From Myxococcales bacterium (GTDB lineage Bacteria; Myxococcota_A; UBA9160; JALSIO01), in contig JALSIO010000106.1 in assembly GCA_026989995.1 (NCBI GenBank), forward strand, positions 1-5,455: a DNA stretch of 5,455 nucleotides, given 5' to 3'. Numbering within the stretch: position 1 is the stretch's first letter; the number at the start of each line of letters is the position of its first letter. The notes beneath the pieces were generated by a model, which was not told where the DNA came from, searched no databases, and was given only the letters and a program-made list of their open reading frames with translations. Shown in pieces: positions 1 to 5,455 of the stretch. The position numbers and the translations under genes are program-made.

Positions 1-1
1 C

Positions 2-367
2 TTCGCCGGCCGCGCCGACCCCCGGGTGACCCGGGTCGGCCGGCTGCTCCGGCCGACCCGGATCGACGAGCTGCCGCAGCTCTGGAACGTGCTCCGCGGA
101 GAGATGAGCCTGGTGGGGCCGCGTCCCGAGCGGCCGGAGTTCGCCGAGGAGCTGGCCAGCCGGTACCCGTACTTCCGCTACCGCTGCGCAGCCCGCCCGG
201 GGCTCACCGGCTGGGCCCAGATCCGCTTCGGCTACGTGAACAGCCTCGACCAGTGGGAGGAGAAGCTCGCCCTCGACCTGTACTACCTCAAGTACCGGTC
301 GGTCCTGATGGACTTGCTGATCCTCTGGAATACCCTCAAGACCGTCGTCCTGCTGCGGGGTGTGTGA
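2..367 (+). CDS. Polyprenyl-phosphate sugar-1-phosphate transferase, C-terminal part (5' truncated)
   Basis: This is the C-terminal 121 residues of a bacterial sugar transferase (PF02397 family; WcaJ/PssY/EpsB-like). The family moves a sugar-1-phosphate from a nucleotide sugar to undecaprenyl phosphate at the inner membrane, which is the first step of EPS repeat-unit assembly. The reading frame is open from the window edge; the GTG at 26 lies inside conserved sequence and is not the start. Visible family signatures are [12 protein letters not shown], then [18 protein letters not shown] with the Asp-Glu pair, [23 protein letters not shown], and the terminal segment [21 protein letters not shown]. 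The usual N-terminal membrane helices and CoA-binding-like domain would lie upstream, out of view. The long form found with exosortase systems (TIGR03013-like) is likely because an XrtA-type deacetylase follows, but the missing N-terminus prevents proof. The sugar specificity cannot be read. The family call is very secure; the subtype is inferred. Confidence 0.95.
   Translation, partial: FAGRADPRVTRVGRLLRPTRIDELPQLWNVLRGEMSLVGPRPERPEFAEELASRYPYFRYRCAARPGLTGWAQIRFGYVNSLDQWEEKLALDLYYLKYRSVLMDLLILWNTLKTVVLLRGV
31..61. repeat. Perfect 13-bp inverted repeat with 5-base loop inside the sugar transferase gene
   Basis: CCGGGTCGGCCGG (31-43) is followed by loop CTGCT (44-48) and its exact reverse complement CCGGCCGACCCGG (49-61). 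It lies in coding sequence for the conserved [10 protein letters not shown] stretch, so it may simply reflect Arg/Gly/Pro codon choice in GC-rich DNA. There is no T run after it, so it is not a classical intrinsic terminator. As RNA it would form a very stable hairpin. The structure is seen directly; any function is unknown. Confidence 0.6.
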
Positions 368-393
368 ACCCGCCGGACGCCGGCGAGAGGGTC

Positions 394-1290
394 ATGGTCA
401 CCAACGCGCTCTCGGTCGACGTCGAGGAGTACTTCCAGGTCTCCAACTTCGACCGGGTCCTCGATCGGAGCGAGTGGGAGGCGCTGCCCTCCCGGGTGGT
501 CGCGAGCACGGGGCATCTGCTCGACCTCTTCGACGAGGCGGGCGTCCACGCGACCTTCTTCAGCCTGGGATGGGTGGCCGAGCGGCAGCCAGGGCTGCTC
601 CGGGAGATCCGGGACCGGGGGCACGAGCTCGGCTGCCACGGATACGGTCACGAGCTGGTGTACGAGCTCGGTCCGGCGCGCTTCCGCGAGGACCTGCGGC
701 GCGCCGTCAGGGCGATCGAGGACGCCGTGGGGGCCCCCGTCCGGGGCTACCGCGCGGCGAGCTACTCGGTGACCCGGGACTCGCTCTGGGCCCTCGACAT
801 CCTCGCCGAGGAGGGCTTCACCTTCGATTCGTCCATCTTTCCGGTCCGGCATCCCCGGTACGGGATCCCGGGCTTCCGGCGGCTGCCCGCCCGGCTCCGC
901 CTGCCATCGGGCGCACGGATCGACGAGTTTCCCCTGACGACCCTGCCCGTGGGGCCGGTGAACCTCCCGCTGGCCGGGGGCGCCTACCTGCGCTTCCTGC
1001 CGGCGAACTGCTTCCGATTCGGGCTGCGCCGCCTCGTCGCCCGGGGGGAGCCCGTCGTCCTCTACCTGCACCCGTGGGAGGTCGATCCGGAGCAGCCGCG
1101 GCTCGCGGCCGGACTGCGGGTGCGCATCAACCACTACTTCAACCTCCGTCGGACCCTGCCGCGGCTGCGGCGCCTGCTGGCATCCCACCGCTTCGCTCCC
1201 GTGGGCGAGGTGCTCGGAGGCCTTGCGCGGGCCGGGAGGCTGCCGGAGGTCGAGCTCGGGGCGGCCTGGCGGGCCATGCCGGCAGTCTGA
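394..1290 (+). CDS. XrtA/PEP-CTERM-type polysaccharide deacetylase (NodB fold, DUF3473 tail)
   Basis: A 298-residue protein of the NodB/carbohydrate-esterase-4-like deacetylase superfamily, matching the exosortase-associated subgroup (TIGR03006-like). Members are expected to remove N- or O-acetyl groups from EPS or its precursors. It opens with VTNALSVDVEEYFQVSNF, the hallmark N-terminus, with Asp9 as the likely catalytic base. ATFFSLGWVAE is at 53-63. GHELGCHGYGH (76-86) supplies metal-ligand His82 and His86. RGYRAASYS (117-125) is the third motif, with Ala where many NodB proteins have Pro. YLHPWEVDPEQPR (224-236) is the C-terminal His motif typical of the DUF3473 tail. No signal peptide is seen, as is usual in this subgroup. 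ATG 394 is chosen because family members begin just before this motif; GAGAGG at 385-390 precedes it at short spacing (3 bases). An alternative GTG at 364 would overlap the upstream stop (GTGA) and add ten residues. The gap to the sugar transferase is 26 bases, so the two are probably co-transcribed. Confidence 0.93.
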   Translation: MVTNALSVDVEEYFQVSNFDRVLDRSEWEALPSRVVASTGHLLDLFDEAGVHATFFSLGWVAERQPGLLREIRDRGHELGCHGYGHELVYELGPARFREDLRRAVRAIEDAVGAPVRGYRAASYSVTRDSLWALDILAEEGFTFDSSIFPVRHPRYGIPGFRRLPARLRLPSGARIDEFPLTTLPVGPVNLPLAGGAYLRFLPANCFRFGLRRLVARGEPVVLYLHPWEVDPEQPRLAAGLRVRINHYFNLRRTLPRLRRLLASHRFAPVGEVLGGLARAGRLPEVELGAAWRAMPAV

Positions 1291-1352
1291 ACCCCGCGGG
1301 CTACCCTCTCCGGCGCGCGTCCAGGGCTTCCGCGCAACCGCGCGCGTTCCCG

Positions 1353-1378
1353 GGGCACCCACCGGGCAGGGGGTGCCC
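1353..1378 (+). other. Perfect 8-bp GC-rich hairpin in the intergenic gap
   Basis: GGGCACCC (1353-1360) and GGGTGCCC (1371-1378) are exact reverse complements around a 10-base loop (ACCGGGCAGG). It starts 62 bases after the deacetylase stop and ends 83 bases before the next start. There is no downstream T run, so an intrinsic terminator is not supported. It could be a 3'-end stabiliser, a pause or attenuation site, or an operator dyad. In sequence this GC-rich an 8-bp match can also occur by chance. Confidence 0.35.
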
Positions 1379-1450
1379 GCGCCGGGCCGCGCCCCGCCCG
1401 CAGCCTCCCGGCGGGACGGGTCGATCGGGTCCTTCGACACGCGGTGCGCG

Positions 1451-1456
1451 AGAGGA
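1451..1456 (+). promoter_or_regulatory. Ribosome binding site deciding the Wzz/kinase start
   Basis: AGAGGA lies 5 bases before ATG 1462. It favours this ATG over the in-frame GTG at 1444, which has no purine-rich stretch at proper distance and would add only six residues (VRERKC). Confidence 0.7.
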
Positions 1457-1461
1457 AGTGC

Positions 1462-3645
1462 ATGCAGGATTCCGCCGGCCCCGCCGGACCGGCCTTCGGG
1501 CCCGAGGACCTCCTCGAGATCGTCGAGCGCCGGAAGTGGTGGCTCGTGCTCGGGGCGCTCGGCGGCCTGGCCCTCGGCGTGGTCGCGTACTTCGTCCTTC
1601 CTCCCTCCTATACCGCGAGCACCTCGGTGCTGGTGGAGCCCCAACGGGTTCCCGAGGACTACATCCGCCCCACCGTGACCCTCGAGGTGGAGCGCCGCCT
1701 CGACACGCTCCGGGAACGGGTCACGAGCCACGTGAAGCTGAACGAGCTGATCGACGCCATCGGTCCCGGGCGCCTCGATCCCGGCGGCCGCGCCGGCCGC
1801 GAGGAGATCATGCGGAAGATCCGCGGGAACCTCGAGGTCGAACTCGGGGCCGGGCGGCGAAGCGCCGAGAAGGCGGCCGTGTTCCAGATCTCGTACACCG
1901 ACCGCGACCCGGAGGTGGCGGCCGACGTGGTGCGCCTGGTGGCGGATCTCTTCATCACCGAGAACATCAAGGATCGCGCCCTTCAGGCGCGAGCCACCGA
2001 GGAGTTCCTCGACCGGGAGCTCGAGCGCATCCGGGAGGCGGTCGCCGCCAAGGAGGAGGAGCTGCGGAAGTTCAAGGAGGCACGCATGGGTGCGCTCCCG
2101 AGCCAGCTCGACGCGAACCTCCAGACCCTGAGCCGGCTCAACGACCAGCTCTCGAGCAACCTCGAGGCCCAGACGGCCATCGCCCAGCGCATCACCCTGC
2201 TGCGCTCGCAGCTCGAGGGCGTGGCGGTGCCCGGAACCGGGACGCCGATGACCCCGGCCATCCAGGACCCCCTAAGCCAGGCGCTGGTCCAGGCGCGGCA
2301 GGCGTTGATCGAGGCGCGCCGCGTCTACACGGAGGAGCACCCGAACGTGAAGACCCTCGAGGAGGAGGTGGCCCGCCTCGAGGAACAGATCCGCAACCGT
2401 CCACCCCCCTCGGAGGATCCGGCCAGCACGGCGGTCGCCAACCCGGTGGTCGCCAACCTGCGGGCCCAGATCGCGGCGGCGGAGGCCGAGCTCGCCACAC
2501 GGCGGCAGCAGGAGCAGCGGCTGCGGGCACAGATCGCCGACTACGAGGCGCGGGTGGAGGAGGCCCCCAGGCTCGAGCAGCAGGAGCTCGCGCTCACGCG
2601 GGACTACGACAACCTCGTCGCTTCCTACCAGGATCTGCTGGCCAAGAAGACCCAGGCGGCCCTGGCCCGGAACCTGGAGCAGTCCCAGAAGGGCGAGCGC
2701 TTCAAGGTCCTCCGCCCTGCCCGGGTTCCCGAGAAGCCGACCTGGCCCGCGCTCCACCTGCTCGCCCCGGGCGGCCTGCTGCTCGGGCTGGCCCTGGCCG
2801 CCGGCCTGGTGCTCCTCCAGGAGCTCCGCCACCCGGCCTTCCGTTCCGTCTCACGCCTCTCCCGCCAGCTCGGCCTCCCGGTGGTGGCCTCGGTTCCCCG
2901 GATCGACAACGACCGGATCTACGAGGAGGCGCCCAGCGGCGAGGTGGATCCGCGGCTCGTGGTCTTCACGGCGCCGGAATCCGCTCCGGCGGAGCAGTAT
3001 CGCTCGTTCGCCCCGCTCTTCCTCGATCACGAGGACCGCAAGGTGGTGCTCGTGACCAGCGCCGCGCGGGGGGACGGCAAGTCCCTGACCACGCTGAACC
3101 TGGCGCTGACCATCGCCTGCGATCTCAACCGCCGCGTGCTGGTGATCGATGGCGACCTGCGCCGCCCCACGGCGCACCGGCTCCTGCACGTGGAGGGCAA
3201 GCGGGGGCTCACCGACGTGCTCCGGCGGGAGGCCCCACTGGAGGCCTGCGCGGTCAACTCGAAGATTCCGAACCTCACGCTCCTGCCCGCCGGGCGGCCG
3301 GCCCGAAACCCGCTCGCGCTGCTCACCGATGCCGCCTTTCTCGAGCTCCTCCAGTGGGCCCGCGGGCACTACGACGCCGTCTTCATCGACTCGCCGCCCC
3401 TGCTGCCGGTGGTCGACACGCGCCTGCTTCGCCGCATGGCGGACCTCGTGCTGCTGGTGGTGCGCGCGGACGCCACGCCCCGGGACGCCGTGGTGCGGTC
3501 CATGCAGGAGCTCAAGGACGTCGCCGGGGTGGTCTTCAACCAGGTGAGCCCGAACTCGTTCCGCCGCTACTACTACCACGACCCCTACGCGCGCTACGCC
3601 TATGGCGACCCGCCGGAGGACGCCTCCGACCGCGGCCCCGCGTAG
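1462..3645 (+). CDS. Wzc-like polysaccharide co-polymerase fused to BY-kinase (tyrosine autokinase)
   Basis: A 727-residue inner-membrane protein that should set EPS chain length and drive polymerisation/export through cycles of tyrosine autophosphorylation. Order of parts: short cytoplasmic N-terminus; Wzz-type segment with membrane helix about 25-46 (KWWLVLGALGGLALGVVAYF) and PPSYTASTSVLVEP after it; long periplasmic coiled-coil region about 170-405, rich in Glu/Arg/Gln/Ala; PEKPTWP (423-429) and second membrane helix about 431-453; then a CpsD/CapB-type kinase. Kinase motifs are Walker A SAARGDGKS (533-541, Lys540), Walker A' VLVIDGDLRRP (559-569, Asp563 and Asp565) and Walker B VFIDSPP (640-646, Asp643). 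The tail RRYYYHDPYARYAY (701-714) has six tyrosines, the expected autophosphorylation cluster. Length fits full Wzc proteins. In many exosortase loci the chain-length protein and kinase are separate; here they are one chain. The oligomerisation motif EX2RX2R is only partly kept (EQYRSFA, 511-517; third position Ala). No partner phosphatase gene is in view. Confidence 0.95.
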   Translation: MQDSAGPAGPAFGPEDLLEIVERRKWWLVLGALGGLALGVVAYFVLPPSYTASTSVLVEPQRVPEDYIRPTVTLEVERRLDTLRERVTSHVKLNELIDAIGPGRLDPGGRAGREEIMRKIRGNLEVELGAGRRSAEKAAVFQISYTDRDPEVAADVVRLVADLFITENIKDRALQARATEEFLDRELERIREAVAAKEEELRKFKEARMGALPSQLDANLQTLSRLNDQLSSNLEAQTAIAQRITLLRSQLEGVAVPGTGTPMTPAIQDPLSQALVQARQALIEARRVYTEEHPNVKTLEEEVARLEEQIRNRPPPSEDPASTAVANPVVANLRAQIAAAEAELATRRQQEQRLRAQIADYEARVEEAPRLEQQELALTRDYDNLVASYQDLLAKKTQAALARNLEQSQKGERFKVLRPARVPEKPTWPALHLLAPGGLLLGLALAAGLVLLQELRHPAFRSVSRLSRQLGLPVVASVPRIDNDRIYEEAPSGEVDPRLVVFTAPESAPAEQYRSFAPLFLDHEDRKVVLVTSAARGDGKSLTTLNLALTIACDLNRRVLVIDGDLRRPTAHRLLHVEGKRGLTDVLRREAPLEACAVNSKIPNLTLLPAGRPARNPLALLTDAAFLELLQWARGHYDAVFIDSPPLLPVVDTRLLRRMADLVLLVVRADATPRDAVVRSMQELKDVAGVVFNQVSPNSFRRYYYHDPYARYAYGDPPEDASDRGPA

Positions 3646-3650
3646 GGAGG
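3645..3650 (+). promoter_or_regulatory. Ribosome binding site for the membrane protein gene
   Basis: GGGAGG overlaps the end of the kinase gene's TAG stop and sits 4 bases before TTG 3655. The spacing is slightly tight, but the only nearby alternative, GTG 3670, lies 19 bases away with no purine-rich stretch of its own, so TTG is preferred. Confidence 0.65.
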
Positions 3651-3654
3651 ATCC

Positions 3655-5187
3655 TTGGCCGCCCCGGCCGTGCAGCCCGTCGCCCTGCCCGCCCTGCCCC
3701 GCTTCGGGGACTGGGTGCGCGCGGCCCTGGCAGCGGGGGTGGTGCTGGGCACGGTCGAGGTCGCGCTCCTGCAGCGACCCGGGGCGCCGCTGCCGCCCGG
3801 GTTGGGCGTCGGCGTGCTCGCCGCGGATGCAGCCCTGGTGGCGTTGCCGGCGCTGGCGCTGGCCGCGGTCGCGGCCCTGGCCTCCCGCCGCCCCAGCCGC
3901 TCGGCCATGGTGGGCGCGCTGGTGGCTCCGCTGCTGCTCGCCCCGACGCTGGCCGGTGTGGCCGCGGAGATCGCCGGCCCGGGCCTCCCGCCGGGGGTGC
4001 CGCTCCGGGCCGGTCTCGCGCTGGCGGCCGCCCTCGCGGCCGCGGCCGGCGCCCTGGCCGCCGGGGTGGGCGCGCGCCTCGAGCGGGCGGGGGTCGCACT
4101 CTCGGGGACGGGCGTGTGGGCCGCGGTGGCACTCGCGCTCGTGGGGGCCGAGCTCGCCGGGGCGTCGGTGAAGCTCCGGCCGCTGGCCTGGGGGGGCACG
4201 GCGGTCGCGGCCGGTCTCGCGGGGGCGGCCCTGGCCCTGCGCCATCGGCGGAGGCGGCTGCCGGCCCGCCCCGGTTCCCAGCTCGCGGTGGCGGTGGCGG
4301 TCGGCCTCGCGGTGGCGGTGGGGCCGCAGCTCTGGCCGTGGCTCCTCCTCGACCGCGACCTCCCGCCGCTCCCCGAGGGCCCGCCCAACCTGCTCCTCCT
4401 CGGGTTCGGCCCCGAGGCCGCCGAGGATGCCGGCTGGGCCCTCCTCGGAGCCTCCGGGGTCTCCTACGACCGGGTCCTGGCCCTCGGCGCGCTCGGCGGG
4501 CCCTCGGCGCTCCTGGAGCGTCCGGGCCCGGAGCCTGTGCTCGCGGCCCTCCGGCGCCGGGGCCTCGCCGCGGCCGCGGTGCTGCGCGACCCGGAGGCCA
4601 CCCCACCCCCCGGTGCCGAGCGCGTGGACCGCCGCCCCGGCCCCGCCCGCCTGCTCCGCGAGCGGGGCCCGCGGATGGCCGGCCCCCGCCTGCTGCTGGC
4701 GCTGGCTCCGGGGCTGCGCGGGCCCGCCGCGGAGGTCCGTTCCCCCGGTCGCCTGCGCGGCGACGCGCGCCACTGGCTGCTGCACTGGCGGACGCGGCGC
4801 GCCGGGGTTCCCTTCGTCCTGCTGGTGGACTACCGCCCGCCGCACGGAGCCGCATCCGAGGTTCCATCGGCAACGGCCGAGATCGTCCGGTGGCTGGACG
4901 AGCTGGCCGATCTCGACCTCCAGCGGCGGACGGTGGTGGCGGCGGCCCTCGAGCCGTCCGGCGGGCCCTCCGGCCGGCTGCTGCGCGTCCGGGTGGCGGC
5001 GCCGCAGCTGCCGCCGCGGCTGGCCGGCACTCGGGTGGTGGTGCCGGTGCCGGCTTCGGATCTCGCGCGGGCCCTCGAGCGCGCCCTGGCCGGCGGGCCC
5101 CTCGATCTCCCCGGGACCCCGCAACGGTCCGCCGCCGACGCCACCCCGATCCTTCCCTCCGGAGCCGGGCCGGAGGCGTCACCTTGA
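3655..5187 (+). CDS. Multi-span membrane protein with degenerate sulfatase-like domain; function unknown
   Basis: A 510-residue protein I cannot assign to a named family. The N-terminal half (about 20-231) has six or seven hydrophobic segments, near 22-40, 52-76, 85-107, 116-139, 153-172, 178-196 and 209-231. The C-terminal half follows the order of landmarks of alkaline-phosphatase/sulfatase-superfamily domains (PF00884-like): PPNLLLLGFGPE (243-254) where sulfatases have PN-hydrophobic-DD/DT; GVSYDRVLALGALGGPSALL (268-287) where they have GV.FD...CxPSR..LLTG; VLAALRRRGLAAAAVLRDP (295-313) like the 'L...GY.TA' segment; PFVLLVDYRPPH (386-397) like 'PFFLFVHY.DPH'; TAEIVRWLDEL...RRTVVAAALEP (407-434) where VVVTADHGE is expected; and LRVRVAAPQLPP (443-454) like 'PLIIRAPG'. 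The metal-binding Asp pair, the Cys/Ser/Thr nucleophile, its Arg, and the Asp-His pair are all absent, so it is probably not a hydrolase. Composition is extreme: Ala/Leu/Gly/Pro/Arg-rich, one Lys, one Asn, no Cys. It lies 9 bases after the kinase gene and overlaps the next gene, indicating one operon. The membrane call is firm; the sulfatase relation is an inference from motif order. Confidence 0.75.
   Translation: MAAPAVQPVALPALPRFGDWVRAALAAGVVLGTVEVALLQRPGAPLPPGLGVGVLAADAALVALPALALAAVAALASRRPSRSAMVGALVAPLLLAPTLAGVAAEIAGPGLPPGVPLRAGLALAAALAAAAGALAAGVGARLERAGVALSGTGVWAAVALALVGAELAGASVKLRPLAWGGTAVAAGLAGAALALRHRRRRLPARPGSQLAVAVAVGLAVAVGPQLWPWLLLDRDLPPLPEGPPNLLLLGFGPEAAEDAGWALLGASGVSYDRVLALGALGGPSALLERPGPEPVLAALRRRGLAAAAVLRDPEATPPPGAERVDRRPGPARLLRERGPRMAGPRLLLALAPGLRGPAAEVRSPGRLRGDARHWLLHWRTRRAGVPFVLLVDYRPPHGAASEVPSATAEIVRWLDELADLDLQRRTVVAAALEPSGGPSGRLLRVRVAAPQLPPRLAGTRVVVPVPASDLARALERALAGGPLDLPGTPQRSAADATPILPSGAGPEASP
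4282..4321 (+). repeat. 16-base direct repeat within a membrane-helix coding segment
   Basis: CTCGCGGTGGCGGTGG occurs at 4282-4297 and again at 4306-4321, an in-frame period of 24 bases. It encodes LAVAVAVG followed by LAVAVG in the last hydrophobic segment of the membrane protein (about residues 210-223). It looks like a small internal duplication or simple-sequence slippage in Ala/Val codons and is probably of no wider meaning. Confidence 0.6.
5172..5176 (+). promoter_or_regulatory. Ribosome binding site for the GT4 gene, inside the upstream coding region
   Basis: GGAGG sits 7 bases before TTG 5184, ideal spacing. It supports TTG as the true start even though that codon overlaps the upstream stop (TTGA, 5184-5187). 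Confidence 0.75.
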
Positions 5188-5455
5188 GCGGACTTCCCGC
5201 GTCCCCGGGGCGGATCGCGCTGGCGCTCGAGAGCAGCGGCCCCGGCGGTGCCGAGCAGATGGTGTTGCGGCTCGCCGGGTGTCTGCGGCGGGCAGGTCAC
5301 GAGCCGGTGGTCTTCGCCCTCCGGCCCGGCTGGATGACCGAGCACGCCGCGCGGCACGGGCTCGCCGTGCGGGTCGTCCCGCAGCGCCCGGGTCTCGATC
5401 CGGGGTTCGTCCTCCGCTTCGCCCGGGAGCTCCGGCGGGCCGGCTGCGGCCTGCT
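5184..5455 (+). CDS. GT4-family glycosyltransferase, N-terminal part (3' truncated)
   Basis: The first 90 residues of a GT-B-fold glycosyltransferase, running off the window edge. After a short leader, RIALALESSGPGGAEQMVLRL (about 10-30) is the classic first beta strand and glycine-rich loop of GT4 enzymes (the 'GGAE' acceptor-side loop, PF13439-like). AGCLRRAGHEPVVFALRPGWM then gives the next helix and strand. These enzymes act at the cytoplasmic face, adding a sugar from a nucleotide donor to a lipid-linked glycan. The donor-binding C-terminal domain with its E-x7-E motif is outside the window, so donor and linkage are unknown. Start is TTG 5184, with GGAGG seven bases upstream; the four-base TTGA overlap with the membrane protein gene suggests coupled translation. 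A GT-B fold is very likely; the exact role in this EPS pathway is inferred from position. Confidence 0.88.
   Translation, partial: MSGLPASPGRIALALESSGPGGAEQMVLRLAGCLRRAGHEPVVFALRPGWMTEHAARHGLAVRVVPQRPGLDPGFVLRFARELRRAGCGL

Larger units (their letters stand above)
1291..1461 (+). other. 171-base intergenic gap between deacetylase and Wzz/kinase genes
   Basis: This is the only sizeable non-coding stretch in the window. It is GC-rich and contains a perfect hairpin (1353-1378) and, at its end, the ribosome binding site of the next gene. No convincing sigma-70 boxes and no sigma-54 GG/GC pair at the right spacing were found by eye. It may hold a promoter of a type not recognisable here, or simply a leader. 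The frame of the downstream gene stays open through the gap, but no ATG or GTG start appears in it before 1444. Confidence 0.5.

Noticed and set aside
253..393. Extended N-terminus for the deacetylase from GTG 253
   Set aside because: It would overlap the sugar transferase by over 100 bases, and the extra residues are a frame-shifted reading of its conserved C-terminus. ATG 394 fits the family start.
1214..1290. Sigma-54 type promoter near the end of the deacetylase gene (TGGC...TGCC, CCTTGC)
   Set aside because: The GG and GC elements are not at the required spacing in either candidate, and the TTGCA-like half is incomplete.
1353..1378. Intrinsic terminator at the intergenic hairpin
   Set aside because: No T run follows the stem; the next bases are GCGCCGGGCC. 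It is kept only as a hairpin of unknown role.
283..1731. 482-codon open frame on the - strand
   Set aside because: It lies antisense across the recognisable deacetylase and the kinase start; its product is low-complexity Arg/Pro/Gly/Glu with no family motif. Long antisense frames are expected in DNA this GC-rich.
4636..4671. 8-bp GGCCCCGC/GCGGGGCC inverted repeat in the membrane protein gene
   Set aside because: It has a long loop and lies in very GC-rich Arg/Pro/Gly codons; many such matches are expected by chance.
2851..5124. 757-codon and overlapping 548-codon open frames on the - strand (to 5182)
   Set aside because: They are antisense to the kinase domain and the membrane protein, with repetitive Arg/Gly/Pro/Gln-rich products and no plausible domains. 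They are shadows of high third-position GC on the + strand.

Overview
The window is very GC-rich (roughly 70% or more by eye, with G/C at most third codon positions). It is densely coding on the + strand only, and several genes start with TTG. The protein families (polyprenyl-phosphate sugar transferase, XrtA/PEP-CTERM-type polysaccharide deacetylase, Wzc-like co-polymerase/kinase, family-4 glycosyltransferase) point to a high-GC Gram-negative bacterium, perhaps a proteobacterial or deltaproteobacterial-type lineage. The sequence alone does not fix the taxon. The locus is part of an exopolysaccharide (EPS) biosynthesis cluster.

Layout: (1) 2-367, the 3' end of an initiating sugar-phosphate transferase. 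(2) 394-1290, a NodB-fold polysaccharide deacetylase of the exosortase-associated type. (3) 1291-1461, a 171-base gap with a GC-rich hairpin and a good ribosome binding site at its end. (4) 1462-3645, a Wzz-type chain-length protein fused to a bacterial tyrosine kinase with a C-terminal tyrosine cluster. (5) 3655-5187, an unfamiliar multi-membrane-span protein whose C-terminal half looks like an alkaline-phosphatase/sulfatase-superfamily domain that has lost its catalytic residues. (6) 5184-5455, the start of a GT4 glycosyltransferase that overlaps gene 5 by four bases (TTGA).

Inferred scheme: the sugar transferase loads the first sugar onto undecaprenyl phosphate. Glycosyltransferases such as the last gene extend the repeat unit on the cytoplasmic face. 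The Wzz/kinase protein controls chain length and export through ATP-dependent tyrosine phosphorylation. The deacetylase would modify the polymer or its intermediates. The membrane protein between the kinase and the glycosyltransferase is the real unknown. By position it should serve the same pathway, but its degenerate active site argues for a non-enzymatic (binding, scaffold or regulatory) role. No exosortase, flippase, polymerase or outer-membrane exporter is inside the window. No RNA genes, CRISPR arrays or mobile elements were seen.
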